From assembly GCA_036571765.1 (NCBI GenBank), contig BROE01000004.1, forward strand, positions 2,948,541-3,012,540: DNA of 64,000 nt, read 5' to 3'. Positions 44,955 to 57,006 of the stretch are shown piece by piece (position 1 is the stretch's first letter; each line of letters begins with the position of its first letter). The notes beneath the pieces are model-generated. The model searched no databases and was not told the origin of the DNA. It saw nothing but the letters and a program-made list of their open reading frames with translations. Both the position numbers and the translations under genes were made by a program. This stretch comes from Plecoglossus altivelis (taxonomy: Eukaryota; Chordata; Actinopteri; Osmeriformes; Plecoglossidae).

Positions 44955-45980
44955 TTTCGTAACCAACGGCAGCTTTCGGATAGAAAACAAAGCTTGTGAA
45001 TCACCTTACAGAGTACGTCCTCATGATCCAGTTTATGTGTTCGGTAATCGCAACATAATGGACTCCCGTGCCAGCGGTGTCCGTGAACCTCGAGTTGTCA
45101 AAAAGTTATGGTTAATTTTTTCGGAGTCGACGTGGGATTCTCTGTTCGGTCGAAACCGATGATGTCTATCTCCTACTCAAGAGTTCGGGAACACCTGTGA
45201 AACGAAGTAACAGAGCATCGAATAGCTGTATGTTTTGTTTGGTAAAGTTCGATAGAAAACTTCATGACTTTGTATTCAGGAAATACATTTGACTCTCATC
45301 TTATCTGAATGTTTCCACTTATTGAGGAACGCTATTGAGACGACTTACCCGTAGAGGTGTCATGTGTCAGCTTTCTAACTAGGAAGTGGGTGGTTTGTAG
45401 AGCTATGAGCTGGGAGTAACTTCGAAAAACGGTGTGCTGACGTGTACTATCCAGCCAACGGGAGCAGACAATTGTGCTTCGTCAAAGAGTCAATCCTTGT
45501 TGGGTGAAACGAGGTGGTAGTTTTGAAACGCAGGCGAATAAATCATTTTAGGAGACATTTTTATGAACCGGTTACTTATATTGTGTATGTGTGGTGGAGG
45601 GGGGTGGAGAGAGGAACAGTGCAAAGGTAGCTTTACACATGTACTAGCTATACTGCTAAGTAACTACTACCAGGTAGAGGCTACAGTACTGCAGAGTAGC
45701 ATTTTTATCTATTTCAAAGAGGAATTTGCACTGTTGCAACAGCAGGGGTAACAAAAATGCAAACAAACATGTCCGATGAGCCAACAAGCCTAGCAATTAT
45801 GCCTGGTCAAACGAAGACGATACACTGACTCAAGATCTGAAAAGAAGTGACATTGCAAAAGAACCACGTTGACTGGAAAGGGTGGGAAGTAAACGGGCCG
45901 GGTTCCAACTGAAATGGAAAAATGTTGTATTTACTCACAACCCAGATGGCCTTAAGCTCCAGAGGTAATAAAAGTGACTC
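44955..45980. other. mgat2 5' flank and intergenic DNA
   Basis: Unique sequence with no repeat or recognised exon. The 5'UTR of the preceding gene probably lies within the first few hundred bases. Confidence 0.4.
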
Positions 45981-46775
45981 ATCATGAGTAGAGGAGAGTA
46001 GAGGAGAGCAGAGGAGAGTAGAGTAGAGCAGAATAGAGCAGAGAAAAGGAGAGTAGAGCAGAGCAGAGGAAAGGAGAGTAGAGCAGAGTAGGGCAGAGCA
46101 GAGCAGAGTAGAGGAGATTAAAGCAGAGTAGAGCAGAGCAGAGTAGATGAGAGTAGAGCAGGGCAGAGCAGGGCAGAGCAGAGTAGATGAGAGTAGAGCA
46201 GGGCAGAGCAGGGCAGAGCAGAGTAGATGAGAGTAGAGCAGGGCAGAGCAGAGTAGATGAGAGTAGAGCAGGGCAGAGCAGGGCAGAGCAGAGTAGAGGA
46301 GATTAAAGCAGAGTAGATGAGAGTAGAGCAGGGCAGAGCAGGGCAGAGCGAAGCAGTGTAGGGTAGAGCAGAGGAAAGCGGAGAGCAGAGTAGAGCAGAG
46401 CAGAGTAGAGCAGAGGAAAGCAGAGACCAGAGTAGAGCAGATGGGAGCAGAGGAGAGTGGAGCAGAGCAGAGGTGAAGAGAGTAGAGCAGAATAGAGCAG
46501 AGGAGAGTAGGGCAGGGTAGGATAGGGTAGGTTAGGGTAGAGCAGGGCAGAGTAGGGCAGGGTAGGGTAGGTTAGGGCAGAGTAGGGCAGGGTAGGGTAG
46601 GTTAGGGCAGGGTAGGGTAGGTTAGGGCAGAGTAGGGCAGGGTAGAGCAGGGCAGAGTAGGGCAGGGCAGAGTAGGGCAGGGCAGGGTAGGGTAGGGTAG
46701 GGTAGGGTAGGGTAGGGTAGGGTAGAGTAGAGTAGAGTAGGGTAGAGTAGGGTAGGGTAGAGTAGAACAAAGCAG
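45981..46775. repeat. 5-bp-based GAGCA/GAGTA/GGGTA minisatellite
   Basis: About 800 bp of pentamers gagta, gagca, gggca and gggta with higher-order blocks (gatgagagtagagcagggca). From about 46505 it becomes gggtagggtagg and includes TTAGGG-like junctions. Confidence 0.92.
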
Positions 46776-48640
46776 ATCAGAGCAGCAGGTTATTGAAACC
46801 AGGAATTTACACTATTGCGACATTCAGGGAAAGGGAATATGCAAACACGCATGCAAAAGAAGGCAACAATGCTGTGTTACTGGTGTGCTTGGAATACACA
46901 TGAAGAACAAGAAGTAGGATAGTGTGTCAATGACGCTAAGTAGGGCCACGGCTAAGTTGACCCTAGAAGCAACAGCTTCGGTAGTGAAGGAATGAGAGAC
47001 AAACCCCAAAGGATGTTTATTTATCTTCACCTCTAGGTGGCAACAACAGACCACACAAGAGCGACTATCAAGTTTCAAGCGCGTTAAGATGAAATCTGAA
47101 GCCTGCTTCTCTTCAACTTTCAGTTGCATGGTTGTAAATCTTTTTAATTTATCTGCGAATGATACTAATTGCACGTCCCCTTTCTTATCAAATGTACTGT
47201 ACGTGTTTGGGTGGTGAAAGGTCAATGGCGGACCATTCGACTGAAGTTCAAGAGTCACAGGTTTTAAATGTGTCCTTGGTGGTGGGATCTAATAAAGAAT
47301 ATTGTTCTTCTTAATATGGCATTGGAGACGTCCTGATTCCAAAAGGCATTGTTTAATTATATAAAGTATGTTTATCCTGCAGAGATGTTATCCTTCAGAT
47401 AATTTAAGAGTGGAAACTGGCTATGACACAATGTCCTCACAAAGGACTAATATTTCAGTCATATTGAGGAAAAGGACATTTGAAAAGAATGGACTTCCTT
47501 TGAAGGATGTATGAAATGTACATTTAATCAAGCAGTTATTCAAAATACGCCTGGAATATGTCTACAAACATTTCAGCATTAAATAATCACGTGTTATTTC
47601 TACATTGATGTGGAACAACCGTTACATTGACTGCCAAAGAACAAATGTGATTTTAGTTTCGCCCAAGGCACCAGAATTCAGAAAACTCTTTCAAGAACAG
47701 ACATTCGGCACAGTCTAACATTAAAGCCACATGCTGTTGTTGTGCTCTGAATGAATCATCGAACGACATGTGACTCGTCACCAATAAACTGTATTGAATT
47801 TGATCTATGGGCCAAGTTGTCGATCGTGTCCATGGCTCACGTGAGTTGTCCCTTGCTTCTCCTCTCTTGCGTTAAGTCTTTAACTCTAAAGAACGGGTAT
47901 AATTTCATCCAGGTGTATCTGTGTGTCCATGTGAGGGCTCTGGAGGATGTTGAGACGTGAATAACTATTTGTACGTGTGTTATGAACTGGAAAAGCGCCG
48001 TCCGGTGTTGAAGCGCTAAGCAGTCTCTGCACGACTACACCAGGACTCCAGCAACGATCACCGACGCCCTTGTCGATGTATAAATCTTACTCCATACATT
48101 AAACTTCAAAGTGTAGGCTTATAAAGTATTCCTTTCTACGAAGGGTTATTAAAACACTCGCCCCGTCAAAGAAAACAGTACCGCCACTATTTGGAAAAAA
48201 ATAAGTGGGTTGTTTTTGCCCTTCAAAATATGTTTCACATTTAGCGCTCTGACTTCATTGTAATGTCCTAACAGTTTGAAGAGCCGGGTTACATTGGCAA
48301 ACAGCGGTGGAAGACCAAGACACTAGTTGGAGCTGCCAACCGCTCTTTTTATGATCATACAAACAATAACGCCGAGATTCGAGTAGAACACATTTAACGA
48401 GTTATTGAATTTGTTATTATTTAACATGCCTACGTTAAATTGATCAGTAACATAATAAAAGTAGCTCATATTAACATTTTACAGTCGTTGTCAGTCTCCA
48501 TTACAACTCAATACACCAGCAGGAATTGTCCAAACTAATAAAATTGACAAAATATTCCCCGTTCTAAAATTATGTGTGTTCATTTTTCTCCTCAAAGCAT
48601 TCAAGAGGTGTTTACAACTGCCCCTCACCCCCCCCCCCAA
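46776..48640. other. unique intergenic DNA, nothing recognised
   Basis: A/T-rich unique sequence. The longest ORF (46824-47258 -) has no recognised similarity or splice support. Confidence 0.45.
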
Positions 48641-49208
48641 GACAGACACACACATGCACACTTGTACACACTCACACACACACTCATACACACATGCACA
48701 CTTGGATACACTCACACACACACTCATACACACATGCACACTCGTAAACACACTCACACACACTCGTACACACACTCACACACACACACTCGTACACACA
48801 CTCACACACACACACTCGTACACACACACACTCGTACACACACTCACACACTTGTACACACACACACACACACTTGTACACACACTCACACACACTCGTA
48901 CACACACACACACACTCATACACACACATGCACACTTGTACACACTCACACACACACTCATACACACATGCACACTTGGATACACTCACACACACACTCA
49001 TACACACATGCACACTCGTAAACACACTCACACACACTCGTACACACATGCACACTTGTATACACTCACACACACACACTCGTACACACACTCACACACA
49101 CACACTCGTACACACACACACTCGTACACACACTCACACACTTGTACACACACACACACACACTTGTACACACACTCACACACACTCGTACACACACACA
49201 CACACACC
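48641..49208. repeat. CA / CACTCGTACACA array
   Basis: cacacactcgtacacacact units with higher-order duplication: a block of about 340 bp (48660-48870) recurs near 48930-49200. Confidence 0.9.
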
Positions 49209-49369
49209 CTCCAGGTCAGAGAGCTGGCTTTCCTTTCACAGAACATCTTGCCCTGGGCTGCATGCTGAAAGCGATGACCTCATGATACACAACACGTGAG
49301 TTCTCCTGCATCTTCTTCTGTTGGGTTTTTACACCAGCCGGTTCTGTCCAGAGCAACGACACAACCTGT

Positions 49370-49935
49370 ATCCTGTTTAACAACAGACACAGACATCCTC
49401 TACCCTGTTTAACAACAGACATCCTGTATCCTGTGTAACAACAGACATCCTCTACCCTGTTTATTAACTGACATCCTCTACCCTGTTTAACAACAGACAC
49501 AAACATCCTGTATCCTGTGTAACAACAGACATCTTGTATCCTGTTTAACAACAGACACAGACATCATGTACCCTGTTTAACAACAGACATCCTGTACCCT
49601 GTATAACAACAAACATCCTGTACCCTGTGTAACAACAGACACAGACATCCTGTACCCTGTTTAACAACAGACATCCTTTACCCTGTGTAACAACAGACAT
49701 CCTGTACCCTGTTTAACAACAGACATCCTGTACCATGTGTAACAACAGACATCCTGTATCCTGTGTAACAACAGACATCCTGTACCCTGTTTAACAACAG
49801 ACATCCTGTACCCTATTAAACAACAGACATCCTCTACCCTGTTTAACAACAGACATCCTGTACCCTGTATAACAACAGACATCCTCTACCCTGTATAACA
49901 ACAGACATCCTCTACCCTTTTTAACAACAGACAAG
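49370..49935. repeat. 27-28 bp minisatellite
   Basis: About 20 copies of aacaacagacatcctgtacc plus ctgttt, some extended by acagac. Confidence 0.9.
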
Positions 49936-50160
49936 CCTACAGAGTCGAGCACAGCAGAGGGTAGCTTGCAGAGTCGAGCACAGCAGAGGGTAGCTTGCAG
50001 AGTCAAGCACAGCAGAGGGTAGCTTGCAGAGTGAAGCACAGCAGAGGGTAGCTTGCAGAGTCGAGCACAGCAGAGGGTAGCTTGCAGAGTCGAGCACAGC
50101 AGAGGGTAGCTTGCAGAGTGAAGCACAGCAGAGGGTAGCTTGCAGAGTGAAGCTTGCAGA
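49936..50160. repeat. 29-bp minisatellite
   Basis: Eight copies of agagtcgagcacagcagagg plus gtagcttgc, directly joined to the previous array. Confidence 0.9.
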
Positions 50161-50284
50161 GTCTGGCTGGCCATGGTCATGACATGAGATAAATGAAAAC
50201 AGATGAGAGTATGTCAGTTATGCAGCCCTGCCCCTCTGACACTTGGACAGTTACTGGAGCCAGGAAATTAGAGACTGATTTGTG

Positions 50285-50585
50285 TTTGTGTGTGTGTGTG
50301 TGTGTCTTTGAGTGTATGTTAGTGTGTGTGTGTCTTGAGTGTATGTTAGTGTGTGTGTGTCTTTGAGTGTATGTTAGTGTGTGTGCGTGTGTGTCTTTGA
50401 GTGTATATTAGTGTGTTTGTGTGTCTGAGTGTATATTAGTGTGTGTGTGTGTGTGTGTGTATGTTAGTGTGTGTGTGTATGTTAGTGTGTGTGTGAGTGT
50501 GTGTTTGTGTGTGTGTATGTTAGTGTGTGTGTGTGTGTGTGTGTGTATGTTAGTGTGTGTTAGTGTGTGTGTGTGTGTGTGTGTT
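50285..50585. repeat. TG / TGTATGTTAG array
   Basis: gtgtgtgtgtatgttagtgt units over about 300 bp. Confidence 0.88.
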
Positions 50586-50904
50586 GAGGGAGGGTAGGGG
50601 ATCGACTGAGTCATGTTTTACTTTGCTAATCGGTCTCAGGTTTCCCTCACAGTGCGTTCTATAGAACTGTGTCTTTCTACAAATATGGACTGGATGTGAC
50701 TCAAAGTCATGTTATTCTACAAGAGATTTAATACAAGCCACACGTGAGCCCATTAGATCGGCCTCGCCCATACTGCATTGTGAAAGACGACTGAACAGTA
50801 CCACACTCACTCTCTTCCAGCTGATGTCATCCCGCACGAGGTCAAAGGTCAAATCGATTTCTTTGTCCTGTCCACCTAATGTGGTACACTAGTTCCTATG
50901 GAAA

Positions 50905-51135
50905 GTCCAATCAAAATCAATTCCAAGTTTATTTTGCATAGCCCTTTTTTAATTTTTTACAAGTAATGTCACACAGGGCTTCACATACGCCCATAGAGCT
51001 GCCCCTAAACCAACCTAAACCCTCAAGGAAGACAAGGAAAAACTCCCTGAAAAACTCACTAGAGGAGAAAAAATGAAGAAACTGTGGGAGGAGCAGTTCA
51101 GTGAGGGATCCCCTCCTCCAGAGACGGTTGGTGAA
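50905..51135. mobile_element. degenerate copy of a dispersed teleost repeat
   Basis: aattccaagtttattttgca plus tagccctttt, followed by aaggaaaaactccctga and agtgagggatcccctcctcc, recall a retroposon-like repeat widespread in fish (caagtttatttatatagcac ... aactccct ... cctcctctgg). It is eroded, with no target duplication visible. The family name was not determined. Confidence 0.5.
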
Positions 51136-51869
51136 AGAGAGGTGCAGAACACAGGCGAAACATAATCATTTAGCAAGAAAGTGTTATTTGGTCATTTAAG
51201 ACATTAAAAACGAGTGTTTAACTTGGGTTTGAGATAGTACAAAGTCAGTTTTAACAACTGCAGGGTTGGGGGTCTGTGATTGGCTCATCACTACAGGCAG
51301 GGGGGTAAGGAAAGGGACCAGGAACTCGCTCATTGTCCATCTTGGAGGCCAACGTCCATCTGGCAAAGGTGCAGGATATGTATACTGATGACCAAAGAAT
51401 CATGTACGTCATCAAGAGAAACATGAACCCATTTAATGGATGCAGTTTCAAGACAGTTCGCTTGTACTGTTTCACGTAAAGTAACCTACTGTTAATGGCT
51501 GCTTATAGACCGAGGAAAAAAACCCAGAACATTCTAGACATTCTTTGCACATGAACTACTCACAGGACAGATTAAACAGACAAGATGAATTGAAAGGTTA
51601 CAAGCTCACAAATAAATATAGCTTAGAGCATTTAACTACAGGCAACCGGTGCCTTACTAACCTTTTGTAGAGTGTTTCTCTTACTAATGCCCCTCTATAG
51701 AGTGTATCTTTGGTTGAAACCATCTGCTCCATCACAGTGCATTGCATATGTCAGGCTGTGTACCCCTCAAACACAGAACACTGTTATGATTGCAGAACAT
51801 CTGGTTTCAGCTTATTCTGCCCCTTTGGATCTTCAGGAGGAAATCTGGGCTTGTGATCCAGATCCTGTT
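51136..51869. other. unique intergenic DNA, nothing recognised
   Basis: No supported exon, RNA or element between the dispersed repeat and the C/T minisatellite. Confidence 0.4.
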
Positions 51870-52245
51870 CTGTGTCCTCTCTCCTGTGTCCTCTCCTGCC
51901 TCCTCTCCTGCCTCCTCTCTCCTGCCTCCTCTCTCCTGTGTCCTCTCCTGCCTCCTCTCTCCTGCCTCCTCTCTCCTGCCTCCTCTCCTGCCTCCTCTCT
52001 CTTGCCTCTTCTCTCCTGTCTCCTCTCTCCTGTGTCCTCTCCTGCCTCTTCTCTCCTGTCTCCTCTCTCCTGTCTCCTCTCCTGCCTCCTCTCCTGCCTC
52101 CTCTCTCCTGCCTCCTCTCTCCTGTCTCCTCTCTCCTGTGTCCTCTCCTGCCTCCTCTCCTGCCTCCTCTCTCCTGCCTCCTCTCTCCTGCCTCCTCTGT
52201 CCTCTCTCCCCTCCTGTCTCCTCTCTCCTCTCCTCTCCTAAGCTT
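51870..52245. repeat. C/T-rich minisatellite (10-17 bp units)
   Basis: tctcctgcctcctctctcctg units in higher-order blocks. All three plus frames stay open as Leu/Ser/Pro repeats, so the ORFs are artefacts. Confidence 0.9.
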
Positions 52246-52908
52246 ACTTTTTGCAGCTGTGGGAAAGCCTTGCTTCACGGTTGAACTGTTACCAAGTTCC
52301 GTCTTCCAGAGAGGAGCAATGTTTGAAAGGATGTATGATTAATATACATCATGGGACCAAGCTTTGGACAGAGACAAGTTGATCCTCAAGAATATCCACT
52401 TTTTGGGTGATGAGAAACGTGAAATGTTGGCCTTAACGTACTATTATGTTGATATAAAAGTTAAATACACTTGGAGCTTTTCTGTTAGCACAGAACAACA
52501 CACGTCACGTGTGTTCTCTCTCCAGCTGTTGACGAAGAAAGAACTTATTAATTATGCGTATTTCACGTAATGTAAAACAGACCTTTTGGACTACTTAAAA
52601 TGCTGATCCGTGTTGCAGTAACAAACACTTGCCGTAAATAAACACGTTGGACTGAAATTTGATTGAGATTCAAGATCCCATCCTCTTATCTACAGAGGAC
52701 AGTAACCTTGAGCTAACTGATTCCAAAAGGAAGAAATCATCAACATATTGTTGTGTTTTCCTGCCGGTCGGATCGCAAGAATGTTCAGTATTTAACTTTG
52801 GGATTTTAAGTGACTTCTTCAGGTACACACAGGTATATGTTGCAGATGTCCACTTCCAGATCCTAAAGAGTCCAAGCTGGTGTTGACTCTGCGATACGTG
52901 GGGGCAAC

Positions 52909-53281
52909 TAGTGGTGTAGTCTGCGTGATACGCAGGTATACGCCGTATACCCACTGGGAAATGTCAAGGATTTCCGTATGACCACTTAAAAAAGCGTGAG
53001 GATACGTAACGACATCGTTTTGTAACAGAACCTTAACACATTCATTCGTAAATTCACCCCGGTTGTGTTGCTATTGGGGCTGCCGTGGCGTGGCATGTCA
53101 CCTGGGTCTGACGTCACCTTCATTGATTGACATGTTGATAACATAAGAAGTCTTTCAGAATGTTTCGTTACATATAGAGGCATACTTTATGCATTAGTGA
53201 ATACGGTGGTGCTTATGGGGTTTTGCGGCTGGGTGGAGAAAATCACAGTATACTCACTACAAAAAAGTAGACTACACCACT
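52909..53281. mobile_element. 373-bp terminal-inverted-repeat element (non-autonomous)
   Basis: The left end carries agtggtgtagtct and the right end agactacaccact. It is flanked by the 9-bp direct repeat gggggcaac (52900-52908 and 53282-53290). Inside are two further inverted copies of gtatac-rich sequence. No transposase ORF. It fits a DNA-transposon MITE; the superfamily is unclear because the exact duplication length (8 or 9) is ambiguous at the ends. Confidence 0.8.
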
Positions 53282-53538
53282 GGGGGCAACATCCCACTAA
53301 TGAAAAGTTTCACTGCACATGCTCTGAACCCTGTACCAGCCTGTACCATGTCTGTCTAGATAACTGCTCTCCATTCATTCTTTCTCCTTCAAAACCTACT
53401 CAGCCACCTGTCTACTGAGGACTGCAAACACAACTCTCTCCAGTCCTCTGTCACTGGTGTGTCAGAGGACTTTAACAGATGAGGTAACAGCTGTCTGGGT
53501 TGAGGAAACAGCAGCTGCTGTAGACCACAAGCAGACTA

Positions 53539-53539
<1 letters not shown>

Positions 53540-53618
<79 letters not shown>

Positions 53619-53621
53619 TGA

Positions 53622-53677
<56 letters not shown>

Positions 53678-53992
53678 CAGACAGAGACAGAGAGACATGG
53701 AGAGAAAGAGCTAAAGAAAGAAAGAAGTGGGAGGAAGTGAAAGTAGGAGATAGAAAGAGATAGCCAAAGGAGAGAAAGGAAGGAGGGAGTTAGGGAGGGA
53801 GAGAGGAGGGAGAGAGGGAGTTAGGAAGAGAGGGAGGGAGAAAGTAGGGAGGGAGTTAGGAAGAGAGGGAGGGAGAAAGAGAGGGAGTAAGGGAAAGAGA
53901 AAGGGAGAGAGGAGGGAATTAGGGAAAGAGGAAAAGAGGGAAAGAGGGAGGGAGAAAGGAAGGAGGGAGAAAGAGAGAGTTTGGAGAATGTT
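53540..53992. repeat. (TG)n-(GA)n followed by purine-rich tract
   Basis: A 53-bp TG run passes into gagagaga, then gggagttaggaagagaggga modules. The strand switch from TG to GA is sharp at 53594. Confidence 0.9.
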
Positions 53993-54239
53993 TGTAAGAT
54001 TTAAGAGCAAGCCTGACAGCAAGAATGGAACCGATCTAGAACCGGTCCAGACCTGGAATCCAAACTAAAATAAGTGATGGGCCAGGTTTCTTACGATGTG
54101 TAGCTGGCTGGGAAATAGAGCTGTTACTAATGCAGTCTTTGCATGACAGCATCAACAGGATAATGAGACTGATGTGGATTTATTTCTTCAGCGGTATAGA
54201 CACACTGTTATCACTTATTATGAAAGCCTTTGGAAATAG

Positions 54240-54330
54240 GACATGATTGTGGCGGACAATGTCAATAAAGTAGTAGAGCCTTTGACTACCGGTTACGAAG
54301 GTTCAAATCCCCCCTGTGGAGGTTGGGGGC
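54240..54330 (+). mobile_element. tRNA-derived SINE remnant
   Basis: gtagagcctttgactaccgg and the B-box ggttcaaatcc resemble the 3' half of a tRNA head. The rest is decayed and no A-rich tail or target duplication was found. Confidence 0.4.
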
Positions 54331-54441
54331 CGGGGGGAGTTAAAGTGCTACATGACATTGCATTGTAACTGTCACCTAGGCGTTGTCATAGGACCCCTTG
54401 TCTGTAGATCTGACTATAAACACTGTTGTCACTGCCTACAC

Positions 54442-54622
54442 CAGGGGTCTCCAATCCTGGATGTTTCCCTCCTCCAGCACAACTGATTCTAATAAATGAG
54501 CCATTACCAAGCTCTGTTGAAGCTTCATAATGACCCTTTATTAGACTCAGGTGTGCTGGAGCAGAGAAACACTGAAAACCTTCAGGACAGCGGCCCTCGA
54601 GGACCAGGATTGGAGACCCCTG
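54442..54622. mobile_element. second hAT-type MITE copy, internally deleted
   Basis: Same family as 38550-38761, 181 bp. It is flanked by the 8-bp duplication gcctacac (54434-54441 and 54623-54630). The left arm lacks about 30 bp (tcctcgagggccgctgtcct and following), so its foldback is asymmetric. Confidence 0.93.
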
Positions 54623-55704
54623 GCCTACACAGACAGTTTCCTTTCCAGCAGGTCAAACATACACAAGCCTGCAGTCCTCACAGTGCAGGAGAAAAGGGGG
54701 AAACTATTTTCCAAAGTGTTCCTGTTGTTTAATTAGGCTGTGAGCTCCATGTATATACAGACCTGTCCTGCGTGTGTACACAGTACATGTGTCGTGTTCA
54801 TAAACTGAAAGTGAAAACACTACGTAACACCATCTTCGAGGTAGTATTAAGTTTAAGTGGAGCTCTATTTCGGACTCTCTTACAGCTATCTTCAGGGTGG
54901 AGTGTCCGAGAGCAGAGGAACGGACTGTGCTGCTGTTGTTGCAGTGAAGCCAGGCCTTCTCACACTCTGGCAGAATAGGAAAGGTTGTGGTTGCATAATA
55001 ATCATATTTGATTTAATGTGGTTGGCAGTGACTGAAAGAACAATTCTGTGGTAACAATAAAGACTATCTGCACAGACATGCACGTTAAAGGGAAAGACAT
55101 AAATATTTGGATAGAATTTCTTCAAGTCGTTTACATTAGAACCTCTCTTTCTCTTCATCCTCTCTTTCTCGCTCTCTCTCTCTCACAAACACACACGCAC
55201 GCACGCACACAAACACACAAACACACACACAATCTCTCCCTTTCTTTCCAGAGGGCAGATCATGAACTCCCAAGGATTGTGTCTTAACCTTGGCTGCGCA
55301 TCTGAACTGAGAAAAAAAAACTATGTACGTGAAACTGAAAGTTATAACGGAAAAGGTCTAAATACGCTAAACTACATCATTACAGGGACACGCATCTTGT
55401 ACAGGTGTATTAACTATCTGCAGGTACAGGTACATTATAATAATGTGCTTCACGCCGTTTCTTGCGACTGGTCTAAAAACAAAAAAAAAGTACGAACCAA
55501 ATCCTAATCTGACACGAGACACTTTAATCCGTCACGTTCGAGCCCACGTCACACACATTGTGCCGCTGGTCTCGTGAGAGACGCTCGTTGAATGTAAAGG
55601 CATTTAAAATAGTTCGATCCCTTGACGATGCATTTCCCAACAGTAGCGTTTTGTTCCAGGAAACAGTCTTGAATGCGCGGTGATAAAGCATGTAGGATGT
55701 ATCT

Positions 55705-55792
55705 CAGGAAGTATGGCTCAGTGGTTAGAGCACTTGACTGCAGATCCCTTGTACAGTAAATCAATTTGGATACAAGAGTTTGCTAAATATAT
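55705..55792 (+). mobile_element. short tRNA-Cys-headed SINE
   Basis: gtatggctcagtggttagag plus cacttgactgcagatc copies the 5' half of tRNA-Cys(GCA), including the A box and anticodon region. It is followed by ttggatacaagagtttgctaaat, close to the conserved fish SINE tail ttggataaaagcgtctgcta. The tRNA 3' half is missing, so it is not a tRNA gene. Confidence 0.7.
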
Positions 55793-56427
55793 ACATATCG
55801 TTGACGGTAAACGCGTGTCTTGTCTTTGAATGGCAGGATATTACCTAGCGTTGGATGCCATTATAATTAGGTTCCCACCAGTTGCACGACTGCTTATCCA
55901 GGAAATGGTTTTTCCCCCTTCAAGAACTAAGATGCTTTTAATGAAACTGGGATCCATTTGACCTGCATCGTAACATACAAGTCCTCTTTAAATACAGTCC
56001 GTCACGACTTTCCCGTTACTTTCACGCACATACATTTACTTCTCGGATAAGAAAATCACTTCCAACTAAAGTTATCTGCACGGCTATTTTGTAACCATTC
56101 CATATTTGTGCAAGTTAGCTGGCATCCAAAACGTTTTCCCACAATTCTCAAGCCATGAAGCTGTTGCGCGCCATGCAAGTACACCGTGTGATGTTCTTAA
56201 ATAAGTCGTGTGACTTGTAGTGTGCGTGTCTGTGTGTGTTTGTAGAGAAGAGGCCCGGTGTGCAATCAAATTAAATTCTCCGGGTGATGCCAATGAGAAC
56301 ACGCTGATTGGCTGCGATGGCAGTCCGCGTGAAAGGAATGTTGACTACTGCATTTGTCGGTGCTGGGGGGGGGAGGGGGGGCTTACCACCAGATTTAGGT
56401 TTCTTAGCACGGGAGTAATTAAATGGA
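55793..56427. other. unique DNA before the gap
   Basis: No gene recognised. The last 60 bp (poly-G then ttaccaccagatttaggttt) nearly match the sequence that follows the gap. Confidence 0.5.
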
Positions 56428-57006
56428 NNNNNNNNNNNNNNNNNNNNNNNNNNNNNNNNNNNNNNNNNNNNNNNNNNNNNNNNNNNNNNNNNNNNNNNNN
56501 NNNNNNNNNNNNNNNNNNNNNNNNNNNNNNNNNNNNNNNNNNNNNNNNNNNNNNNNNNNNNNNNNNNNNNNNNNNNNNNNNNNNNNNNNNNNNNNNNNNN
56601 NNNNNNNNNNNNNNNNNNNNNNNNNNNNNNNNNNNNNNNNNNNNNNNNNNNNNNNNNNNNNNNNNNNNNNNNNNNNNNNNNNNNNNNNNNNNNNNNNNNN
56701 NNNNNNNNNNNNNNNNNNNNNNNNNNNNNNNNNNNNNNNNNNNNNNNNNNNNNNNNNNNNNNNNNNNNNNNNNNNNNNNNNNNNNNNNNNNNNNNNNNNN
56801 NNNNNNNNNNNNNNNNNNNNNNNNNNNNNNNNNNNNNNNNNNNNNNNNNNNNNNNNNNNNNNNNNNNNNNNNNNNNNNNNNNNNNNNNNNNNNNNNNNNN
56901 NNNNNNNNNNNNNNNNNNNNNNNNNNNNNNNNNNNNNNNNNNNNNNNNNNNNNNNNNNNNNNNNNNNNNNNNNNNNNNNNNNNNNNNNNNNNNNNNNNNN
57001 NNNNNN
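56428..57006. other. assembly gap (579 N)
   Basis: A run of 579 N. The two ORFs spanning it have no meaning. Confidence 1.

Noticed and set aside
55705..55792. Possible tRNA-Cys gene
   Set aside because: Only the 5' half of the tRNA is present and a SINE-type tail follows.
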